Shown: piece by piece, positions 59,585 to 64,000 of the stretch
Layout of the letters: each line of letters opens with the position of its first letter
How positions within the stretch are numbered: position 1 is the stretch's first letter
Assembly: GCF_963576545.1 (NCBI RefSeq)
Contig: NC_083654.1
Location: 19,929,699 to 19,993,698, forward strand
DNA: 64,000 bases
Reading direction: 5' to 3'
DNA from: Limanda limanda
Taxonomy: Eukaryota > Chordata > Actinopteri > Pleuronectiformes > Pleuronectidae
Position numbers and translations under genes: made by a program
The notes under the pieces: generated by a model
Databases searched by the model: none
What the model saw: the letters and a program-made list of their open reading frames with translations, nothing else
Told to the model about the DNA's origin: nothing

Positions 59585-62500
59585 TCAGCCACATGCTTCT
59601 TCTGGTTTCTCACAAATACTTTTATGATATGATTCGCAGGAGTTATCGCTCCAGGACTGCAGATATTCCTCCCCCATCCTCACACAGTCCTCTCCATCAG
59701 GATAGACCTCTCCATCAGGATTCGGCACTTTCCCGTTGTCTGGCTCGTAGTGACGCCAAAACTTCAATCTGAGAAACACAGAACCGGATCCATGAAAACC
59801 TTCATACTGACGTCGTTGACAAAATGTGTTTTCTCAATAACAAACCTTGGATCCAGTCGTGAGTTGTCCACCCAAAGCCATTCATCCTCGTTCTTTGAGT
59901 CTGTGAGTCCAATCCAGAACTTGTCCTCAGGATTGTCCATTTTTATCATCAGTCTAGACTGCAGGAATTTCTGAAGAGGAGAAGGTGAATTATCTGTGAT
60001 GATGTGATCAAATATGAGAACACCGACCTGCAGCAGTGTTTTATACCTGCTGCTCTCTGTTGTTTATCACAACCAGGTCTCCTCTCATTGATGTGCATTG
60101 TTTTCTACTCTGAGTCCAGGATGAAGTAACCGAGGAGAAGAAGTAGCACTTTCCTCCATGTGGCTCCCAGCCGTCCTCGCACCTCGGACATGTTTTATCT
60201 TTGGAGAGATAACAGCAAAGGAAATCACTGGTTACTTTAGATCTGGAAGCTGCAGTGACTTGAAATGTGAAGAGTTTTGAAAGACTGATGAAAATGTAAG
60301 TTTGAATGGGTTGTGGTACACTGCCCTTGAGCAAGGCAGCTGTTCTGCAACTGCAGTTACAGCCAATAGCTGGGTCTTAATCCAGGGGCAGTAACTACGC
60401 TGTCCCATATCAGAGGCTCCTTCAAATGGGGCCGACAAATGCATCCGTTTAACCCAGAGAAACAAAGGGTCCAACGGGTGGATCCTTCCTGTCCCAACCT
60501 ATCCCAGAATTCATTGCACTCAGGTGACAAGCCGTGTAAACATCAGTTTACACGGCTCTTTATTGTTCCTTCATCCTTGCCGCAAATACACCGTAAAACT
60601 GGAATGACAGTTACAAGTACACGAAATATTAATCAATAAAACCAAACACAAGCGTTAAAATACAATAAACAAACAAATCACCACGTGAGACACATCTGAT
60701 GCGTTAACGTGACATAGCGACTCCCTTCCACGCTACCTGCAGCAAAGTGAATGGGACCAGCTTCCTTACCTCGTTCCGCTGGCGAGGGGTGTTAAACTAA
60801 AGTTGTTTGGTCCGTTAGGTCGGAGAAATGCCGCAAAGCTGGCGGCCGGTCTGGTTTCTGCTCCTATCCTTGTGCCGGGCTGTACGGCAGGTATTTTATT
60901 GCACGGAGCGGAAACGAGGGATCTGGTGCGTCGAATAAAACCGTCCCCTCCTTTGCTGCAGGTATTTATGCGAGGGGAGTCGCTACGTGTAAAAGACAAC
61001 AAAATAAAACTGAAAATAACCCAAAACCTAGCTGAACATAAAAACAAAATAAGCCCAACCCAAAACAACAGAATAAAACCGTCAGGATTAACTGGCCGGT
61101 TTAGCAGACAGTTACAAAGAGTAATCCTGTTAAACAAAATCTAATTTTCATAAGTCGTTCATCAGTATCGTCTGAACACAGAAGAAGCAGGAATGTGAAG
61201 AAACTACTTTAAGAGGAAGTGACCTTGCTGCGGATGAAACCTTCAGAAACAAAATGAAGAAGTTTACCTGAGAGATGTTTTGCCTCACATTCCTCTTGAA
61301 GCTTCTTGGTTTGAGTATTTTCTTGAACTGGTTAGAAACAGACAATCTCATCAGTAAAGGTTAAACCTTCAATTGATAAACGAGTCAGTTCTTGATGACG
61401 AGCAGGAGAATCATTATCTAGAAATGTTGTTAAATACCATTTGTTGATTTTACATCTACACAAACAATCAAATCTAAAAATAAAAGGTTTTAATTTCAAG
61501 AAGTGTTTGGACAGATTTTATGACTCGTTCTGAAAAATGTACTTTTAGGAATCAAACTCACGGGTTACACCAAGAGCTGTGACGGCAGCTGCCAGGAGAA
61601 CACTGAGGACCAGCAGGGCCACTCGCTCCGATGTGACCCCTGATCGCCTGCTTGATGCTGCAGGTTGTAAAACAGCAGAAGAGAAAGACGATGAAGATAA
61701 AAGTCTAATATTCTTAATAGTCTGTAAAGATGAAGTCCCACTTTCATGTCTTTTGTTTTTGCAGTCGACCAATGACCAACAGAAATTAACCCTAAGAGAT
61801 TAAAGAGCGAGTGTAGCCGACAGGAAGTAGAAGGCTCGACTGTTTCTTTGGTATTGACTATAAATATTTCTCTGTCAGTTCCTCGTTTTTTTTTTCACAC
61901 CATTGTACAGGAAACAAAAGCTGACAGTTTTTACAGCTTCTCTCTTAATCTTTTAAATAGAATTTGAACTTCCTTTTTACTCAAACTAATGATGAACATT
62001 TATTCACAGAAGTGGCTTCAAACTAATGCAATTTACATGAAAATCTTTTAAAGATAGAAAACACATTTTTTTATGTGATTGAACTCAAGGTTTAGGACAG
62101 GAACGTTATTTTTTACTTTAGTATACACAACAATATGGCTGCAACTAACTAATGTACATTTTTATTTGATCTGCAGATTATTTTTCCTATAATACAAAGT
62201 CAGAAAATAATGAAAAGGTCTTATGGTCATTAGTGGTTTCTTCAGAATCAACAATCAAAAACCAGAAGAAGTGAAAAATGATAATGTTTTTAGTTTTTTG
62301 TCATTTCCTTTGAAAAACGTGTGACACGATTGTTAAAATAGTTTCGTGCAGTTTATCACTCACCAGGTCGCTGACTGTTTGAATAATTTACTTCGGAATA
62401 ACTGGGTTCATCTGTAGAGGGTGTGGCCACTGCAACACAAAAATATACATATATGTACATTTATGTTCTGCTGGTAAAAGGTTTCATGTTTCTGTCAAAC

Positions 62501-62786
62501 AGAAAAACACAAGGAATGAATCCTGGAGACTTCGGGAATGTTTCAGTTTTACAAAATGGAAAAACAGGGAAGTCAAGTCCACCGAGTCAAAGACTGATGA
62601 AAATTAACAATTTCCAAATGAACAACTCACTGTTTAAACATCTCAAATTAAAAATAATAATAATAATAATAATAATATAAAACAATACGTACACTCAGAA
62701 TTCAGTATTATACTTTAAAACTCACCATCTGTGTTTCCCCTCATTCTTGTGGACTTAATATTATAAATAACTTCAGTTACGTCCAT
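59585..62786 (-). CDS. L4: CD209-like C-type lectin, stalk exon destroyed
   Basis: Exons: 62726-62786, 62364-62429, 61562-61657, 61268-61327, 60047-60249, 59846-59970, 59585-59768. The 63-base stalk exon seen in L1-L3 is replaced by an insertion at about 60535-61115; only its acceptor edge remains near 61120. Because that exon is phase 1 at both ends in L2 and L3, skipping it keeps frame and gives 264 residues. The tail has MDVTEVIYNIKS and EPSYSEVNYSN; the lectin domain has CEDGWEPHGGKCYFF, FWIGLTDSKNEDEWLW and SWSDNSC. The sugar motif is EPD, neither EPN nor QPD. A local 18-base duplication inserts extra residues after it (PDGEVYPDGED). It may be functional or newly decaying. Confidence 0.65.
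60535..61115. mobile_element. Unidentified insertion in L4 that removed a stalk exon
   Basis: Homology to other units breaks at about 60532 and resumes at about 61115. The interior is CpG-rich and contains 'gaggggagtcgctacgtg', which also occurs with one change near 42635 at the unit 2 junction. An inverted partner 'tagcgactccc' lies near 60717. No protein is recognised; both strands carry frames of about 110-120 codons (60803-61144 plus, 60766-61137 minus) without known motifs. Confidence 0.5.
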
Positions 62787-63509
62787 TTTCCTGCTGTGGG
62801 ATCATCAGTGAGGATAAATTTGTAAATAAATTTAGTTTTGTCAGTCACCTGCTCGAAAACTGTTCTAATCCTTCCTGTCAGACTCAAATGTGCTGAAGGC
62901 TCTAAGAAGACGTCTAGTTCCTCCAGACCAGATCATTAAGATAATTCACTTCCTCAAGTTTTGTTCAAACGGATATTTGTTGTTTTCTAACAGTGACGTC
63001 TCAGACCTGAGTGATGTTATTCAGTTTGAATGTTTCACAAAGGAAGTGATGAAGTTGTTTATTTCAAGTAAGTTCAAATTTCCCAGTATTTTTTAATACA
63101 ATTATATACATTACTCAGAAGTGTTCCATTTGGGTTAAATAGAGTTTGTCCAAAAACATGATTAATTTGAGCAGATTATGCTCAACAATATAAACAATGA
63201 AAACTGTGGAGACATATTAAATTCACTTGAGCTCAATTAAATCTGCTCTCTTTTTCTGAATTCATAAATAAATTCATAAATAATTCTACTGTTTTTCTTA
63301 ATTCACTTGATTATTTTTAGATTTCACGTCATTAGTTTGTCTGCTTTATTTTCCTCATGTAAGAAATTAAGTTATCTATTTCATTGAAAATTAATTTTTT
63401 TTTAAAAGTATTTTTATAAAATAAAATATTTCAAAAGTAAGTTTACACTCAAGAACAAAACCAATAAACCCTTTTACATATTAAACTTTCCAGAATGACT
63501 CCTTGTTCG

Positions 63510-63629
63510 AAAGTTACACAATGACGCGTCCAGTGAGTTTCGTCCAATCAACACGCGCCTCAGTTGACAGATCATTGTGACAGCCAATCAGACGCTGCAT
63601 CGCCCATGCGGGGGGAGGGGTTTAACCGG
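63510..63629. promoter_or_regulatory. CpG/CCAAT junction element, copy 3
   Basis: Third copy: 'gtttcgtccaatcaac', 'agccaatcagacgctg' and the G-rich box, ending 'ttaaccgg' at the start of the next ZMYM fragment. Confidence 0.4.
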
Positions 63630-64000
63630 CCATGCTCGCTCGACTCCTCCCAGTCCGGGAGCTGCAGAACAGAAGGTCGCAGAGCTTCGGCCCAACGGAC
63701 AACAGACGACACCACGTCCACATGTTTTGTTCTAGTTGTTAAAGACATTCTTTCTGATAGAAACTGTGAAGAAGAGACATCTTCATCAAGACATCCGGTT
63801 CTGACGCAGTTAACTTCTCTCCAGTCGCTGCACATTCATGTTTTATTGTTTGTTTCCTTTCAGTCAGTTGAATGTCAACACTTTCAGTTGTGCCCTGGGA
63901 TCTGCGTCATTTTATTTAGAATAAAGAAGAAAGTTTTGAAAAGTTATGTTTGATTTTCCTTCCCATCACTCCGGATAGAGAGAAACCATATTTCTTTATT
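63630..64000 (+). pseudogene. ZMYM-B 3'-end fragment, unit 5 (runs off the window)
   Basis: Begins within the last ZMYM-B exon and continues through the 3'UTR with AATAAA at 63920-63925. The breakpoint is identical to that of unit 3. The array therefore continues past the right edge, and at least one more lectin copy is expected. Confidence 0.8.

Overview
The window is vertebrate nuclear DNA, most likely from a percomorph-type teleost. Genes are split by GT-AG introns, coding and non-coding strands are full of fish-type retroelement and MITE debris, and the protein families (ZMYM, KMT5A-like SET proteins with a degenerate recombinase domain, CD209-like C-type lectins) are the kind that expand in fish. 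All calls were made by reading exons, splice sites and reading phase by eye; no database was searched.

Layout. (1) 1453-10872 (+): a nearly complete ZMYM4-type gene, here 'ZMYM-A'. It has an acidic N-terminus, an array of MYM zinc fingers, proline/valine-rich linkers and a C-terminal DUF3504 domain. Its first exon was not found. It carries a hAT-type MITE and another repeat in introns, and its 3'UTR runs to a poly(A) signal near 12048. (2) 12925-13118: a CpG-rich promoter and probable first exon. (3) 14578-17215 and 17301-21265 (+): two tandem, diverged cassettes. Each encodes a KMT5A-like SET domain, an acidic linker, two zinc-finger-like motifs and a degenerate tyrosine-recombinase-like domain. 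(4) 21696-35214 (+): a second ZMYM gene, 'ZMYM-B'. It has an AT-hook exon, three successive MYM blocks created by exon duplication, and a DUF3504 C-terminus. Every junction from cassette 1 through cassette 2 into ZMYM-B is bounded by matching phase-1 splice sites, and only one CpG-type promoter was seen (near 13.0 kb). The three modules may therefore be one large chimeric gene (SET-recombinase / SET-recombinase / AT-hook / MYM / DUF3504). This is the most novel feature of the window.

(5) 34986-64000: a tandem array. Each unit joins a copy of the 3' end of ZMYM-B (+) to a type II C-type lectin gene on the minus strand. Four lectin copies are visible: L1 and L3 read open, L4 reads open if a destroyed exon is skipped, and L2 is a pseudogene. 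The sugar-binding motif differs in each copy. The array is interrupted by LTR insertions with 4-bp target duplications, a MITE, and a degraded BEL/Pao element with a LINE nested inside it. Other array copies preserve the empty sites, which dates these insertions after the duplications.

Functional reading. The left half encodes nuclear, chromatin-type proteins: MYM fingers, an AT-hook, SET methyltransferase-like domains and recombinase-derived domains. The right half encodes cell-surface, immune-type lectins undergoing birth-and-death evolution. The two halves are linked physically, because the lectin array has carried along copies of the ZMYM-B 3' end.
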